In this document: positions 8,899 to 19,900 of the stretch, in pieces
Layout: every line of letters starts with the position of its first letter
Numbering within the stretch: position 1 is the first letter of the stretch
NCBI GenBank assembly: GCA_963666825.2
Contig: OY763044.2
Span: forward strand, 2,108,001 to 2,172,000
Reading direction: 5' to 3'
From: Saccharicrinis sp963666825
GTDB taxonomy: Bacteria > Bacteroidota > Bacteroidia > Bacteroidales > Marinilabiliaceae
DNA: 64,000 bases
Notes under the pieces: generated by a model
The model's database searches: none
What the model was told of the DNA's origin: nothing
Seen by the model: the letters and a program-made list of their open reading frames with translations, nothing else
Translations under genes and position numbers: made by a program

Positions 8899-10575
8899 TT
8901 ACTCGGTTATTACATTACTTTCAGGAGTACCTATAATCTTTATAAACTTTTTAATATCCTGATTATTATTCAGGTTAAAATAAACCTTACCTGTTGACTC
9001 ACCTTTTACAATAACATTATGATTTTCTAAATCTGCAACTTCACTCTTAACAAATTTAATGTCGTCACTATTTTGCACAATAATCGACTCTGGTTTCTTT
9101 ACATCCAGCGTTAATCCTTCTAACTCTACTCCGTTAGCGTAACGCATTAAAATACCTTCGTTTGAAACGATATTAATATTTTTGATTTTAATGTTTTGCA
9201 CCGGCATTTCAGGAATACCATTAATGGTAATTGCTTTTTCAACATTATAACATTCAATATCTTCAAAAGAAATATTTCTAAAACAAGGCGTTTCCTCAGT
9301 TACAGGTTCTTTAGTTACACCAATAATATTTCCGTTTTCATCCTCTCTGATTTTTCCTCCGTAATACAAGTTAAAACGAATAGCATCAGTAGGGATGTTA
9401 GTCATACGAACTCCTTTTACATATATATTTTCAACAACGCCACCTCTACCTCTGGTACTCTTAAAACGTAAACCACAATCGGTTCCTAAAAAGGTACAGT
9501 TTTCAACATACATATTTTTTACTCCTCCAGACATCTCACTTCCTATAACAAAGCCTCCATGTCCATGATAAACAATACAATTACGTACAATGACAAATTC
9601 GGTAGGTACCCCTATATCTCTTCCTTGCTTATCTTTACCTGATTTTATACAAATAGCATCATCTCCTACATCAAAAGTACAATTCTCAATAATTCCGAAT
9701 CGACATGACTCTAAATCAAGACCATCTCCATTTTGTGAAAACCATGGATTTCTTACATTAATATTTCGAACTGTAATATGGGTACATAATAAAGGATGAA
9801 TATTCCATGCTGGTGAGTTTTGAAATGTTGGTCCATCCAGTAACACATTCTCACAACGAATAAGATTGATTAACTGAGGTCTGAAAAAATCTTTATACGG
9901 TTTAAGAGCTTCAACATCATTGTAATCAATTTTTCCACTACGAACCAACTGTTCTCCATTATAATATGATTCTGATGGATACCATGTCTTCTCATTATAA
10001 ACAAAACCTCCGCTTGCGGTAACTTCATTCCAGTGTCTTTCGGTTAACTTATCCTTCTTTATTTGTCTCCAGGCACCACCTTCACCATCAATAATACCTT
10101 TTCCTGTAATTGCAATATTCTTTAGGTTCTTACCGGAAATAGGATTTTGGCATCTTGGATTTTTCTTTCCTTCATAAAAATTATCTAAAAGCGGGTATAA
10201 ACTGCGGTCGCCACTAAATTGAAGTAAGGCACCCTCTTCTAAATGCAGATTTACATTATCTTTTAATACAATAGGTCCTGTTAACCAAACACCCTTTGGT
10301 ATTAGTACAACACCACCATTATTTTTTGAGCATAAATCTATGGTTGAATTGATAACGTTGGTATTTAAAAACTTGCCATTTGAAATAGCTCCGTATTTTA
10401 CAATATTAAAGGTATCCGCCTTAAATACCGGAACGATTACTTCCGGCATTTCAAAAGGTAAATTTAATCCAAACGATTTTGATTCTGTCTTTTTTACTTC
10501 AGAACAAGAGGTAAATACTCCTGCAATACTGATTAGTAATAAAAGCTTATTTATTTTATTTGAAAGATTATTCAT
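8899..10575 (-). CDS. GH28 polygalacturonase-type hydrolase (lipoprotein)
   Basis: 558 residues. The N-terminus has a lipobox (IAGVFTSC, Cys24), so it is probably lipid-anchored. The body is a right-handed beta-helix with all four GH28 signature sites: NGDGLD (Asn282, Asp284), GDDAI (Asp305, Asp306), GHGG (His339) and RFK (Arg370, Lys372). GH28 enzymes hydrolyse galacturonosyl linkages in homogalacturonan or rhamnogalacturonan by an inverting mechanism. With GH105, the esterase and the nearby PL1 it points to pectin as the target of the locus. Endo or exo action, and whether the backbone is homogalacturonan or RG-I, cannot be read from the sequence. Confidence 0.92.
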   Translation of the reverse strand: MNNLSNKINKLLLLISIAGVFTSCSEVKKTESKSFGLNLPFEMPEVIVPVFKADTFNIVKYGAISNGKFLNTNVINSTIDLCSKNNGGVVLIPKGVWLTGPIVLKDNVNLHLEEGALLQFSGDRSLYPLLDNFYEGKKNPRCQNPISGKNLKNIAITGKGIIDGEGGAWRQIKKDKLTERHWNEVTASGGFVYNEKTWYPSESYYNGEQLVRSGKIDYNDVEALKPYKDFFRPQLINLIRCENVLLDGPTFQNSPAWNIHPLLCTHITVRNINVRNPWFSQNGDGLDLESCRFGIIENCTFDVGDDAICIKSGKDKQGRDIGVPTEFVIVRNCIVYHGHGGFVIGSEMSGGVKNMYVENCTFLGTDCGLRFKSTRGRGGVVENIYVKGVRMTNIPTDAIRFNLYYGGKIREDENGNIIGVTKEPVTEETPCFRNISFEDIECYNVEKAITINGIPEMPVQNIKIKNINIVSNEGILMRYANGVELEGLTLDVKKPESIIVQNSDDIKFVKSEVADLENHNVIVKGESTGKVYFNLNNNQDIKKFIKIIGTPESNVITE

Positions 10576-10582
10576 TTTATTT

Positions 10583-10781
10583 ATTATTTAGTGTATGCAA
10601 GAAAACTTCGGAAATTTAAGTCATTAATTATGTCAAAGTTTTTTGAGAGTCTTGTTCAGAAAATTCGAGAACAAGGCTTGCGAATCCCGATTGCTATCGG
10701 GAGAAAATCAGGGAGTTTACTTTCGTAAATGACCGTTTTCAAAATAAGCGTAACGCAGTTATCGGACTTTATGGACAGACT
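10583..10781. other. GH43-GH28 intergenic region with GC-richer hairpins
   Basis: The region holds TCCCGAT-tgct-ATCGGGA (about 10685-10702) and the outer pair GAGTCT (about 10650) and AGACTC (about 10775). It is less AT-rich than other gaps and has no open frame. It looks like an intergenic palindromic element that may uncouple GH43 from GH28 expression. Confidence 0.4.
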
Positions 10782-12437
10782 CTATTTAGTTACTCTAAAC
10801 CAATCCACATTAATCCAACCACTATCTTTATGATATTCATGACGATTGATAAATAATCCCATTTTAGCACCGATCCATTTACCTTCTCGTGCTTTAAAAG
10901 GCTGTCCTATATTTGTAAACTTCTTACCGTTAAAACTGTAGCTAAACTGACAATCATTTTCACCTTGCATGCTTACTCTTAAGTAAATAGGTTTGTAATT
11001 TTTAACAGTTACTTTCTCGTTTATAACCTCAGTATTTCCTTTATCTGCACCCTTACAAAATCCTTGCGACAGAACAATTCCATCCTTAGTATCTTCTAAA
11101 GCCACAACACCATAATCGCGTCCCATAATTACAAATCCGGCACGCTCACCATCATTTTCAGGATTTGGTTGAAATGTCATTTTAACTGTAGCAGTAAATT
11201 CTGGTGCAGGAATCTTTTGTAAAAATAAATTCGGAACATCCCATAAGCTCTTATAATCTTCCGGAGTTAATACAGAATATAGACGCATATAACCGTTTGT
11301 AGCATCATTAAAAATCCAGAATGGAGAGCTGTTGCCATGCCATTGCCACTGGAATCCGGTTTTTGTATCATTAAATTCATCGCTTTCAGCAGGTGTCATT
11401 ATTGGATAAGTTTTACCCACGTTTGGTTTTTTGTAGGTAAGAACAGGATCACCACAACCATCTTTATCTTTATCAATGCCCATTACCGGCCATCCATTTT
11501 TCCATGTCATGGGTTGTAAGTGTACAATACGACCAACAGCACCTACATCCTGAAAGTGAATAAACCAATCTTCGCCTGTTGTTGTATCTACCCAGCCTCC
11601 CTGATGCGGACCGTTAATTTCAGTTTTTCCCTGAGCCAATACAATTTTGTCTTCGTAAGGACCATAAACATTTTTAGATCTCATTACAATTTGCCATCCA
11701 GTTGGCACTCCACCACCCGGAGCAAAGATGTAGTAGTAACCATCCTTTTTATAGAATTTAGGTCCTTCAATTGTAGGATGCTTGCCATGTCCGTCAAAAA
11801 TAATAACACTCTCGGTTATGGCTTTTGTAGCTTCCTTATTTAACTCACATACTGATAGCACACTTTTAAAAGAAGCCCTGCTTCCAGCAATTCCGTGTAC
11901 AAGATATACACGACCGTCTTCGTCCCATAAAGGACATGCATCAATTAAACCTTTACCTTCTTTTACTAATGTTAATGGAGACCATGGACCAGCAGGATCT
12001 GTTGCTTTAGTCATATATATACCATAATCAGGATCGCCATAAAAAATATAGAATTCGTTATTATGATAGCGAATAGATGGAGCCCAAATACCGTTACCAT
12101 GTTGAGGCTTAGAAAACACATCAGCAGGTGGTAAACCGTAAGGAACGGCAGCACCGATTAATTCCCAGTTCACCAAATCTTTAGAGTGTAAGATTTGTAG
12201 ACCGGGTATACAATTAAAACTTGAGGAGGTCATATAATAATCATCACCGGCACGACAAACATCCGGATCTGAATAATCTGCATATAAAATAGGATTTTTA
12301 TATGTACCATCTCCCTGATCGGCCACCCATACTTCAGAGGTATAATTTAATTTATCCTGAGCTGATATGTTAGCTACTCCCACAAATACTATCATCACTA
12401 AAAATGATAATACTCTTGATTTCATTTGATAATTCAT
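10782..12437 (-). CDS. GH43 beta-xylosidase / alpha-L-arabinofuranosidase
   Basis: 551 residues; the signal peptide probably begins at the second Met (codon 5, 12425) and ends near SAQ27. A five-bladed GH43 propeller (about 45-345) shows the catalytic triad: base Asp57 in YSDPDVC, pKa-tuning Asp166 in LIDACPLWD and acid Glu224 in TIEGPKFY. The last 190 residues are a concanavalin-like beta-sandwich (DUF1349/GH43 C2 type) that contributes to the active site in this subgroup. Such enzymes release xylose or arabinose from side chains. In this locus, arabinose or xylose on pectin is the likely substrate. It lies 49 bases downstream of the GH105 stop and probably shares its transcript. Confidence 0.9.
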   Translation of the reverse strand: MNYQMKSRVLSFLVMIVFVGVANISAQDKLNYTSEVWVADQGDGTYKNPILYADYSDPDVCRAGDDYYMTSSSFNCIPGLQILHSKDLVNWELIGAAVPYGLPPADVFSKPQHGNGIWAPSIRYHNNEFYIFYGDPDYGIYMTKATDPAGPWSPLTLVKEGKGLIDACPLWDEDGRVYLVHGIAGSRASFKSVLSVCELNKEATKAITESVIIFDGHGKHPTIEGPKFYKKDGYYYIFAPGGGVPTGWQIVMRSKNVYGPYEDKIVLAQGKTEINGPHQGGWVDTTTGEDWFIHFQDVGAVGRIVHLQPMTWKNGWPVMGIDKDKDGCGDPVLTYKKPNVGKTYPIMTPAESDEFNDTKTGFQWQWHGNSSPFWIFNDATNGYMRLYSVLTPEDYKSLWDVPNLFLQKIPAPEFTATVKMTFQPNPENDGERAGFVIMGRDYGVVALEDTKDGIVLSQGFCKGADKGNTEVINEKVTVKNYKPIYLRVSMQGENDCQFSYSFNGKKFTNIGQPFKAREGKWIGAKMGLFINRHEYHKDSGWINVDWFRVTK

Positions 12438-12486
12438 TACGTTTCTTATTTCCTTTATTTATAACTATAATTCGAATATTAAGTAT

Positions 12487-13701
12487 TTACAACCCTGGGT
12501 TAAAGTCCGGATTATTCTCTACCATTAAACAAGTCATGATAAGCGGGCCAATGGCCTTTCCATCATTTGATCTGATCTTTTCTTCTATATAATATTTGTA
12601 AGAACCATCTCTTACCGGATTGTCAGCAGGACCTAATCCGGCACCAGCACAACAATTGGTAATTTCGAGATTTCCATTTTGATCTTTGCGTACAAAGTTT
12701 TTAAAAATACCCTGGTAACCTTTTTTCGCTGCATCAAGATATTCTTCACTCAGGATTCCATTTTGTATACCTTTAAACATGCCGTAAACAAACATACAAG
12801 AGGCGGTTGCTTCAAGATAGTTTCCTTCTCTGTTTGGATAATTAGGAACCTGATACCATACTCCTGTTTCTTGCTGCTGAAATTGAATGATGGCATCTGT
12901 TAAATCCTGAAACATTAATACCAAATTTTGATAGTCTTTATGATCCTTAGGTATATAATCCAAAACATCAACTATAGCCATATATAACCAACCAACTCCT
13001 CTACCCCAGAAGTTTTGAGATAATCCTGTTTCCGGATCAGCCCAGTAAACTTTTTTACTGGCATCCCAACCATGATAATAAAGTCCTGTTTTATCATCCT
13101 TTAAGTTGTTTTGTACAAGAAATAATTGACTTGTTATATCATTTAAATTATCGGTGTCGCCATATGTAGTTGCATAATGTGCATAAAAAGGAAGTCCCAT
13201 ATATAAACCATCCAACCACATTTGATTGGTATAAATCTGCTTATGCCAAAATCCACCTCCCTCAACACGGGGCTGATCTTTCAATTGATCTCTAAGAATA
13301 TCAATTAATATTCGATAGCGTTCATCGCCGGTTTTATTATAAAGAGCAAAGAGTAACTTACCTGAGTTAATATCATCCAGCTTAAAACTATTTTTATTGT
13401 ATCCATCAATATGTCCGGTAGAGTCAACTACCATATCCACATAAGTATTTTTCACATAGTCGAAATACTTTGGTTCATTATATTGTTCTGATACTTTTAA
13501 AAAGGCCTGACAAACTAATCCCTGCACATAACCCCATCGAGGCTTACTTTGAAAATCGGTCATCCATGCCTTTGGATTATTGTGCATAACAGATTCTGCC
13601 AGTTGAACAGAATAAAGAACCTCTTTATTCTGACTTGTTTTGCACTGCACAAATAATAACAAGAGACAACTTAGAACAAACACTCTATTCATAAATTTCA
13701 T
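12487..13701 (-). CDS. GH105 unsaturated rhamnogalacturonyl/glucuronyl hydrolase (lipoprotein)
   Basis: 404 residues from the ATG at 13701; an upstream ATG at 13731 would put ten extra residues before the signal peptide. Lipobox CLLLLFVQC. It has an (alpha/alpha)6 barrel with PRWGYVQGL, MWLDGLYMGLPF (the Asp is the presumed proton donor, as in YteR) and NFWGRGVGWLYMAI. GH105 enzymes act on the unsaturated uronic acid left at the non-reducing end by polysaccharide lyases, so this gene implies that a pectin or rhamnogalacturonan lyase works upstream; the PL1 at 27282-28967 is the candidate. It probably heads a transcript with GH43. Confidence 0.92.
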   Translation of the reverse strand: MKFMNRVFVLSCLLLLFVQCKTSQNKEVLYSVQLAESVMHNNPKAWMTDFQSKPRWGYVQGLVCQAFLKVSEQYNEPKYFDYVKNTYVDMVVDSTGHIDGYNKNSFKLDDINSGKLLFALYNKTGDERYRILIDILRDQLKDQPRVEGGGFWHKQIYTNQMWLDGLYMGLPFYAHYATTYGDTDNLNDITSQLFLVQNNLKDDKTGLYYHGWDASKKVYWADPETGLSQNFWGRGVGWLYMAIVDVLDYIPKDHKDYQNLVLMFQDLTDAIIQFQQQETGVWYQVPNYPNREGNYLEATASCMFVYGMFKGIQNGILSEEYLDAAKKGYQGIFKNFVRKDQNGNLEITNCCAGAGLGPADNPVRDGSYKYYIEEKIRSNDGKAIGPLIMTCLMVENNPDFNPGL

Positions 13702-13749
13702 CTTTAAATCATTTATATTTTTTATTCCCATATTTACTTTAACTCCTTA

Positions 13750-13757
13750 CAAAACTA
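13750..13757 (-). promoter_or_regulatory. Candidate -7 promoter box of GH105
   Basis: Read on the minus strand the bases are TAGTTTTG, an exact match to the Bacteroidota -7 pattern TAnnTTTG, 48 bases before the GH105 ATG. The only TTTG upstream (13785-13788) is 27 bases away, more than the usual spacing, so the -33 box is not convincing. Confidence 0.35.
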
Positions 13758-13924
13758 ATACACGCTTTCTTTGTAAAAGGGAGACAAATAATCAAAACAT
13801 AGGGGGAATATTTATAAAATCGCAGAAAATTCAGCATATCCAGTCGAATTTTGGGCAAAAGGACGTGATATGAAATGGAAAGGTACTTTTGTTTTGTAGG
13901 CTTATTTGAGAACCAGAAACTACA

Positions 13925-13959
13925 TAAAAAATTAGAGGAAGTACAAAAGCACTTCCTCC
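13925..13959 (-). terminator. Intrinsic terminator between esterase and GH105
   Basis: An 8-bp stem (GAGGAAGT 13935-13942, ACTTCCTC 13951-13958) is followed on the minus strand by TAATTTTTT. It lies downstream of the esterase stop and ends that transcript, so GH105 needs its own promoter. Confidence 0.75.
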
Positions 13960-14114
13960 AAATTACTAAATCCAAATAAATAATTATCTGTTATCATATA
14001 ACCTCCTAAACTAAATTTCCAGAACTGATTACTACAGTTTTTTTTATAAAAGTAAAGGAGAATTATATCATAACTTAAGTTGGTGAACTTTATATTTTGA
14101 TAATACCTTATTTG

Positions 14115-15038
14115 CTAATTGTCATTACTTATAAAACCAATTTCATTTAACCATGCTTCGCACAATTGTGTCCATAAATTTGTTGCTCCCGGGTTATTGC
14201 GCAGTGCTATTGAGTGTTTACCATCTGTAAAAATATGAAGACAGGATTTAATACCCTGTTTCTGTATCGCTTCATAATAGTGTAAACTGTTTAGTGGATT
14301 TACAACTGGATCATTTGATGCACATGTGATAAAAGCTGGCGGTGTATCTTCATTTACATTTAACTCTCCTGAAAATAAAATACATAATTCTTTTTCGGGA
14401 GAAACTCCTAGTAGCGCCTTTTGACTGCCTTTATGTGCATCCTGACTCATACTAATTGCCCCTGATACTAATATTTGTACATCAGGAATAAAAGAATAGT
14501 TATCTATTGAATCGCCAATTAAAGAATAATCATTTTTTATGGTAGATATATTTGCAACTAAACCACCACCTGCAGAACATCCCATAACACCAATTTTATC
14601 TGGATTAATATGCCATTCCTCAGCATGTGATCTGACTAATTTCATAGCTCTTTGGGCATCTGTTAACGGGCCAAAAGCAGGTTCTTTTAAATCAGGCGAA
14701 GTAGGAAGACGGTATAAAACAACAAAGGCATTAACACCAAAGGTATTAAACCATTTTGCCAATTGAATACCTGCAATATTATAGGCTTCTTTTTGATAAC
14801 CTCCGGGAGGAAATATTAACACTGCAGCTCCTTTATTTTCTTCTTTCGAGGTAAAATAACAATACATCCCGGGAACATCAACCTGAGTAATACGCTCTCT
14901 CTCCTCAACTCGCTCCAGTTTTAGTCCTTTGCTATTTGGCATCTTACCTTCGGGCCATAATGGAATATATTTTTGAGCACCAATTACCGTACTCAAAAAA
15001 CTAAGAATAATAAAGAACACACATTTACTAACTTTCAT
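14115..15038 (-). CDS. Secreted alpha/beta-hydrolase carbohydrate esterase
   Basis: 307 residues with a signal peptide ending near GAQ22. It has an alpha/beta-hydrolase fold of the acetyl-xylan/pectin esterase kind: nucleophile Ser155 in VMGCSAGGG, with Asp243 (SNDPVVN) and His275 (DGKHSI) as the likely triad. The family removes acetyl or other ester groups so that glycosidases and lyases can reach the backbone. Between susD and GH105 in a pectin locus, deacetylation of pectin is the natural reading, but deacetylation of xylan or removal of feruloyl groups is also possible. Terminators on both sides (15193-15230 and 13925-13959) suggest a single-gene transcript. Confidence 0.82.
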   Translation of the reverse strand: MKVSKCVFFIILSFLSTVIGAQKYIPLWPEGKMPNSKGLKLERVEERERITQVDVPGMYCYFTSKEENKGAAVLIFPPGGYQKEAYNIAGIQLAKWFNTFGVNAFVVLYRLPTSPDLKEPAFGPLTDAQRAMKLVRSHAEEWHINPDKIGVMGCSAGGGLVANISTIKNDYSLIGDSIDNYSFIPDVQILVSGAISMSQDAHKGSQKALLGVSPEKELCILFSGELNVNEDTPPAFITCASNDPVVNPLNSLHYYEAIQKQGIKSCLHIFTDGKHSIALRNNPGATNLWTQLCEAWLNEIGFISNDN

Positions 15039-15192
15039 ATTAAAAATCCTCTTTATATTTTTTTAATCACTTACAACTTTAGGAATTTCTTTATATAGTA
15101 ATCGGCATACAAGTTAGGAAGAAGTACAAAGATTAAAAGGGTTATTTTAAAAGAATAGAGGGGACATTCTTCAATTTCTTTTCTGCATAATG

Positions 15193-15230
15193 ATAAAAAA
15201 AAGCGTTATGACAGAATTGCCATAACGCTT
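15193..15230 (-). terminator. Intrinsic terminator after susD
   Basis: AAGCGTTATG (15201-15210) pairs with CATAACGCTT (15221-15230) across a 10-base loop. On the minus strand the stem is followed by a run of eight or more T. It closes the susCD transcript. Confidence 0.8.
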
Positions 15231-15307
15231 AATTGTTATTTGTTAGATAGAATCCAATTTATATTCAATTCTATTTAAGATTAAAAGTCAAGCACTAAAC
15301 ATTTACA

Positions 15308-16957
15308 TTAATTGTACTCTCCTTTTTGCTCAAAATCCTCTTTGTTTTGTATTGCATCAAGAAAATCTTGTGGAAATGGACGTACAGTATGATAAGATTT
15401 AATATTATCCGCAGCATCGGGATTGTAAGCTTTTACTCTGTCAATTAATGTTCCTGTTCGTTTTAAATCAAACCATCTTAATTCTTCACCACATAATTCA
15501 CGAGCTCTCTCATCTAAAATAAAATCCATATCTAAATCAGCGGCAATTATAGCCATATCATCCTCGTATCCTGTAATTGCACGAGTTTGTCTCAATGTAT
15601 TCATATATTCAACAGCAACCGATGATTGACTTGTTCCCATGTAACCTTCAGCAACAATCAAATACATTTCTGCAATTCTGAATACAAACTGATCACGAGC
15701 ACTTTGTGCTTCACTTAAACTTGCACGCGTTGGATCGTCATATTTATTAAGTTGAAATCCTACTTCGCGATTTCCAATAGGAGTTCCATCTGTTTCATAC
15801 AAATCATCAATACTTTTTAATTGATATCTGGTTGAAGCCCATGCATATTGCGCATCTGTAACAGGGCCATTTACAACGTAGATAGCAGTATCTGTCATAT
15901 CTGGATATGTTGCAGGTAAAGATGAATTTTGAAGCCATAACCATTTGAAAGAACCAGCCCAACGTTGATCTTTTTCCTGATCGAAAAGTTCAACTAAATA
16001 ACGTGTTGGACAGTAACGATTAAAAGGTCGGCCATTCAATACATCACGCGACATACCAGGTTGGTTATCATATTTTCTACAATACATTAAATGTAGATTA
16101 TTACCACCTCGTTCTTGTGTTTTATTATCCAATTCCTGATCCAACAATAGATCTGAAGTGTAGTTAACAAACCAGATACACTCGCTGTTAGATGAACCTT
16201 CACTATTTGACATATCCCATAATTCTGTAAAATCATCGAATAATGAAAAAGGACCTTCATCAATTATTTCTTTTGCTAAATCAGCTGCATCTTCTTTCTC
16301 TCCACGAGTTAACAACATACGTGCTTTCATTGCTTTTGCAGCCCATTTAGTTACTCTACCTCCTTGTGTTACTTCTTCAGGACAATTAGATATTGCAACC
16401 TCAAGGTCAGCAAAAATCTGAGTATATATATCCGATTTTGAAGTATAAATTGCAGTAGTAACAGCACCTCGGCTAGGATCTGTTGTATAATGAGTATCAT
16501 CCCACATTTCTGCAATAATCCAGGAATACATTGCTCTTAAAAATGAAACTTCACCAATATAAACGTCTTTATTGTCGATATCTCCAATTTGATCAAGTCG
16601 GTATAAAGCCTCATTACAAAAGTTTAAGGCCTTGTAATTGTAAGTCCACAGCGTATTTAAATTTGAATTTGTTGAGTTAAAGTTACTGGTGTAGTCATTA
16701 ACCTCCGTATTGGTATGCCCCGAAGCCCTGGTTATAATATCAGTTGCTGATGCAACAAAGTTGGATGCCTTCTCTTTTCCAAACCAATATCTAAGTGGAG
16801 TATAACATGCATCAACTAAATCAATAACTCCAGCCTCGGTTTCGTAATATTGATCAGCTATTGAACTTTTATTTTCTTCAGAAAGAAATTCCTCGCAAGA
16901 AGTAAAATTCAGTCCCATTAAAGCAATCAAAAGTATATATATATTAATCTTCTTCAT
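15308..16957 (-). CDS. SusD/RagB-family glycan-binding lipoprotein
   Basis: 549 residues from the ATG at 16957. An upstream ATG at 16987 is rejected because it overlaps the susC stop and precedes the signal peptide. Lipobox LMGLNFTSC. The N-terminal RagB/SusD region contains TPR-like helices (for example TLWTYNYKALNFCNEALYRL), and the C-terminus has the usual FRIAEMYLIVAEGYM and ERARELCGEELRWFDLKRT motifs. SusD proteins sit on the cell surface as lids of the SusC channel and bind the glycan before import. The 19-base gap after susC shows co-transcription. Ligand specificity (pectin oligosaccharides) is inferred from the neighbouring enzymes. Confidence 0.95.
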   Translation of the reverse strand: MKKINIYILLIALMGLNFTSCEEFLSEENKSSIADQYYETEAGVIDLVDACYTPLRYWFGKEKASNFVASATDIITRASGHTNTEVNDYTSNFNSTNSNLNTLWTYNYKALNFCNEALYRLDQIGDIDNKDVYIGEVSFLRAMYSWIIAEMWDDTHYTTDPSRGAVTTAIYTSKSDIYTQIFADLEVAISNCPEEVTQGGRVTKWAAKAMKARMLLTRGEKEDAADLAKEIIDEGPFSLFDDFTELWDMSNSEGSSNSECIWFVNYTSDLLLDQELDNKTQERGGNNLHLMYCRKYDNQPGMSRDVLNGRPFNRYCPTRYLVELFDQEKDQRWAGSFKWLWLQNSSLPATYPDMTDTAIYVVNGPVTDAQYAWASTRYQLKSIDDLYETDGTPIGNREVGFQLNKYDDPTRASLSEAQSARDQFVFRIAEMYLIVAEGYMGTSQSSVAVEYMNTLRQTRAITGYEDDMAIIAADLDMDFILDERARELCGEELRWFDLKRTGTLIDRVKAYNPDAADNIKSYHTVRPFPQDFLDAIQNKEDFEQKGEYN

Positions 16958-16976
16958 TATTATTTGTATTTGATAA

Positions 16977-19900
16977 TTAGAATTCAAAGTTTACTCCAAA
17001 CACAGTTTGTTTTGTGAGAGGATAACTAATAGAACCTCCACGTTCCGGATCATAGTTATCAAGACCACTAAAGACAAAGTGATTTTTTAATGTCATATAA
17101 AACTTTAAACGTGATATACCCCAGCGACCAAGGATACTTTGTGGTAGGTTATAGGCAAATGTGATGTCTTTAACTTTAAAGAAGTCTCCTTTTGTTAATT
17201 GTAAAGTACTTTTGTAATTAACACTACCGCTAATTGGTCTTGGAAAATCATTGGTTGGATTTTCTGGAGTCCAGTAATTAACATCAGGATCATTTTCCTG
17301 AGAACCCGGACGCCATGCATCGTAATATTGATATTTAATGGTATGACCAAAACGACCATATACAAAAAAGCTAAGATCAAAATTCTTATACGAAAAACGG
17401 TTAGTCATACCTAAAGTAACCTTAGGACTTCTGTTATAAACAACACGATCTTCATCACTAATCTCTCCATCGCCATCAACATCTCGCACTTTAATTTCAC
17501 CAGGATTTGAGTCATCCATTGCAGCAGCCTGATCTGCTTCTTCAGTTTGCCAGATACCGATTTTATCATAATCATAATAAACACTAATAGCTTCTCCAAC
17601 AAACCAAGAGTTACCTACATCCTGAGTTACGCCATCTGAAAGCTTAGTAATTTCATTCTGGTTCCATGCAAAGTTCATATCAGTACTCCACTGGAAGTCA
17701 TTACCTTTTACATTTAAAGTACTGATTGTAGCATCAATTCCGGTACCTTCTGTTTCACCAATATTTTGCATTACCGAACTAAATCCAGAAGTACTTGGTA
17801 AAAGTCTTGGCATTAAAATATCTGAGGTAACTGATTTATAGAAATCAACACTACCACTAATTCTGTTATTCAATAATCCAAAATCAACACCTACGTCAAA
17901 CACAGTAGTAGTTTCCCATTTAAGATCAGGATTAGATATCGTACTAGGATAATATCCATATGCCCCTGTTTCTGAATTCCCTTCAGTCCATGCATAGGTT
18001 GTATTACCTAAAGAAGCCTGAGTAGAGTATGGATCAATACCTGATTGTCCTGATTGACCCCAGCTTACGCGAAGCTTTAAGTTTGATATTGCAGACATAT
18101 CAGCCATCCAGCGTTCCTGGTTAATTCTCCAACCTGCAGCAACTGATGGAAAATAGCCCCACTTATTTCCTTCTGCTAATACAGAAGAACCGTCAGCACG
18201 TACTGTTGCAGTAAGCAAAAATCTCTCATCAAATTTATAGTTAACACGACCGAAGAATGATGCTAACTGATTTTCAGTTAATTCAGAACTTATTTGAACA
18301 TTATCTGTAGCAGTTTCTAAAGCATAATTCTGCAACATATCAAGTGGTTGGTTTCTGCCATACAATGTATATTCCTCAGAATGATTGGCAATTGTAGAGG
18401 TACCTGCAAGAAAATTAAAATTGTGTTTATCTGATAAATCCAAATTATAATTTAATGTATTTTCCCAAGTTAAACCTCTGCTTGATTTAAGAGTAGCTCC
18501 TGATTCAGAATAGGCTTCAGCCGTTGTAGTTGTTTGTTCTGAATTAAAGTATCCGTTTGTACTATTGGATTGATCAATACCAATTGTTGATTTGAAAAAT
18601 AAATTATCTACAATTGTCCAGTCAAAATAACCAATACCGAAAAAGCGATTTGAGGTTGTATTATTAATAACTGCGCCATCAACATTATCTGCAAGAGGAG
18701 ATAAAACATCAGAACGGTCAGCTATAGGATATAAATTGATTGATCCATCATCATTAAATGGCTTTGCAATTGGTTCGTATTTAGAGATGTTCCAAAAAGA
18801 TGCATTACGGTCATCCTGATCTTTATATGTATAAACAACACTTGCTCCCACTTTTATATTTTTACTAAGCTTGTGATCAACAGATAATCGACCTGAGTAA
18901 CGATTATAGTGGTCTGCAGTTTTCAATAAACCTTGTTGATCCTGAATTCCAAAAGAAAGGCTATAATTTGTCTTTTCATTATTTCCTCTCATTGCAAGTT
19001 CATAGTTTTGTGTATATCCATCTTGCAAAACCAAGTCGAACCAGTCTGCTGAATACCCTGCATTTAAATATTCAATTTGTTGAGATCCCAAAGCATTGAT
19101 ATCATCTGACGTTGAATTCCAGATTCCATTAGCTCTTGCCACTTCACGTTTTAAATCTGCATATTGACTAGCATTCATAAATTCAGGCATAGTCTTAAGA
19201 TTATTGAAAGAATAGTACGCATTTAACGATACTTTAGCTTTTCCTTCTTTACCTTTCTTTGTTGTAATTAATATTACACCGTTCGCACCACGTGAACCAT
19301 AAATAGCTGTTGAAGAAGCATCTTTAAGAACCTCTATTGATTCAATATCCGAAGGGTTGATATCAACAGTACTACCATAGGCTACTCCATCAACCATAAC
19401 AAGTGGAGCATTTGATGCATTCAATGAACGCTCACCTCTCATTTGAATACTAACACCTGCACCAGCTTTACCACTACTTTGGGTAAGGTCAATACCCGAT
19501 ACTCTTCCCTGAAGTGTTTCAAGAGCATTACTGGTTGGATTCGCTGCAATATCTTCACTTTTTACAGAGGCAACAGATCCTGTTAGGTCGCTTTTTTTAA
19601 CAACGCCATAGCCAATAGCCACTACTTCATCCAAACCAATTGACTCATTTTCAAGAGTCACGTTAATTACAGCTTTGCCTGATTGAGGAATTTCCTGTGT
19701 TTTCATTCCAATAAAAGAGAAAACGATGGTTGCTCCTGTTGGAACATTGGTTAATGTATAATTACCATCAACATCTGTAATTGTACCAATAGTGGTACCT
19801 TTAACAACAACTGTAGCACCAATGATAACCTCGCCACTGGCGTCTTTTACATTTCCCTTAATTACACCCCCATCCTGAACAATTGCACCTGCATAAATAC

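Larger units (their letters stand above)
13732..14114. other. Intergenic region between esterase and GH105
   Basis: 383 bases, AT-rich. It contains a candidate sigma -7 box for GH105 (13750-13757), a terminator for the esterase transcript (13925-13959) and no credible gene. The 78-residue minus-strand open frame inside it spans the terminator and has no protein-like pattern. Confidence 0.6.

Noticed and set aside
13739..13975. 78-residue minus-strand open frame upstream of GH105
   Set aside because: It runs through the esterase terminator and has no protein-like pattern.
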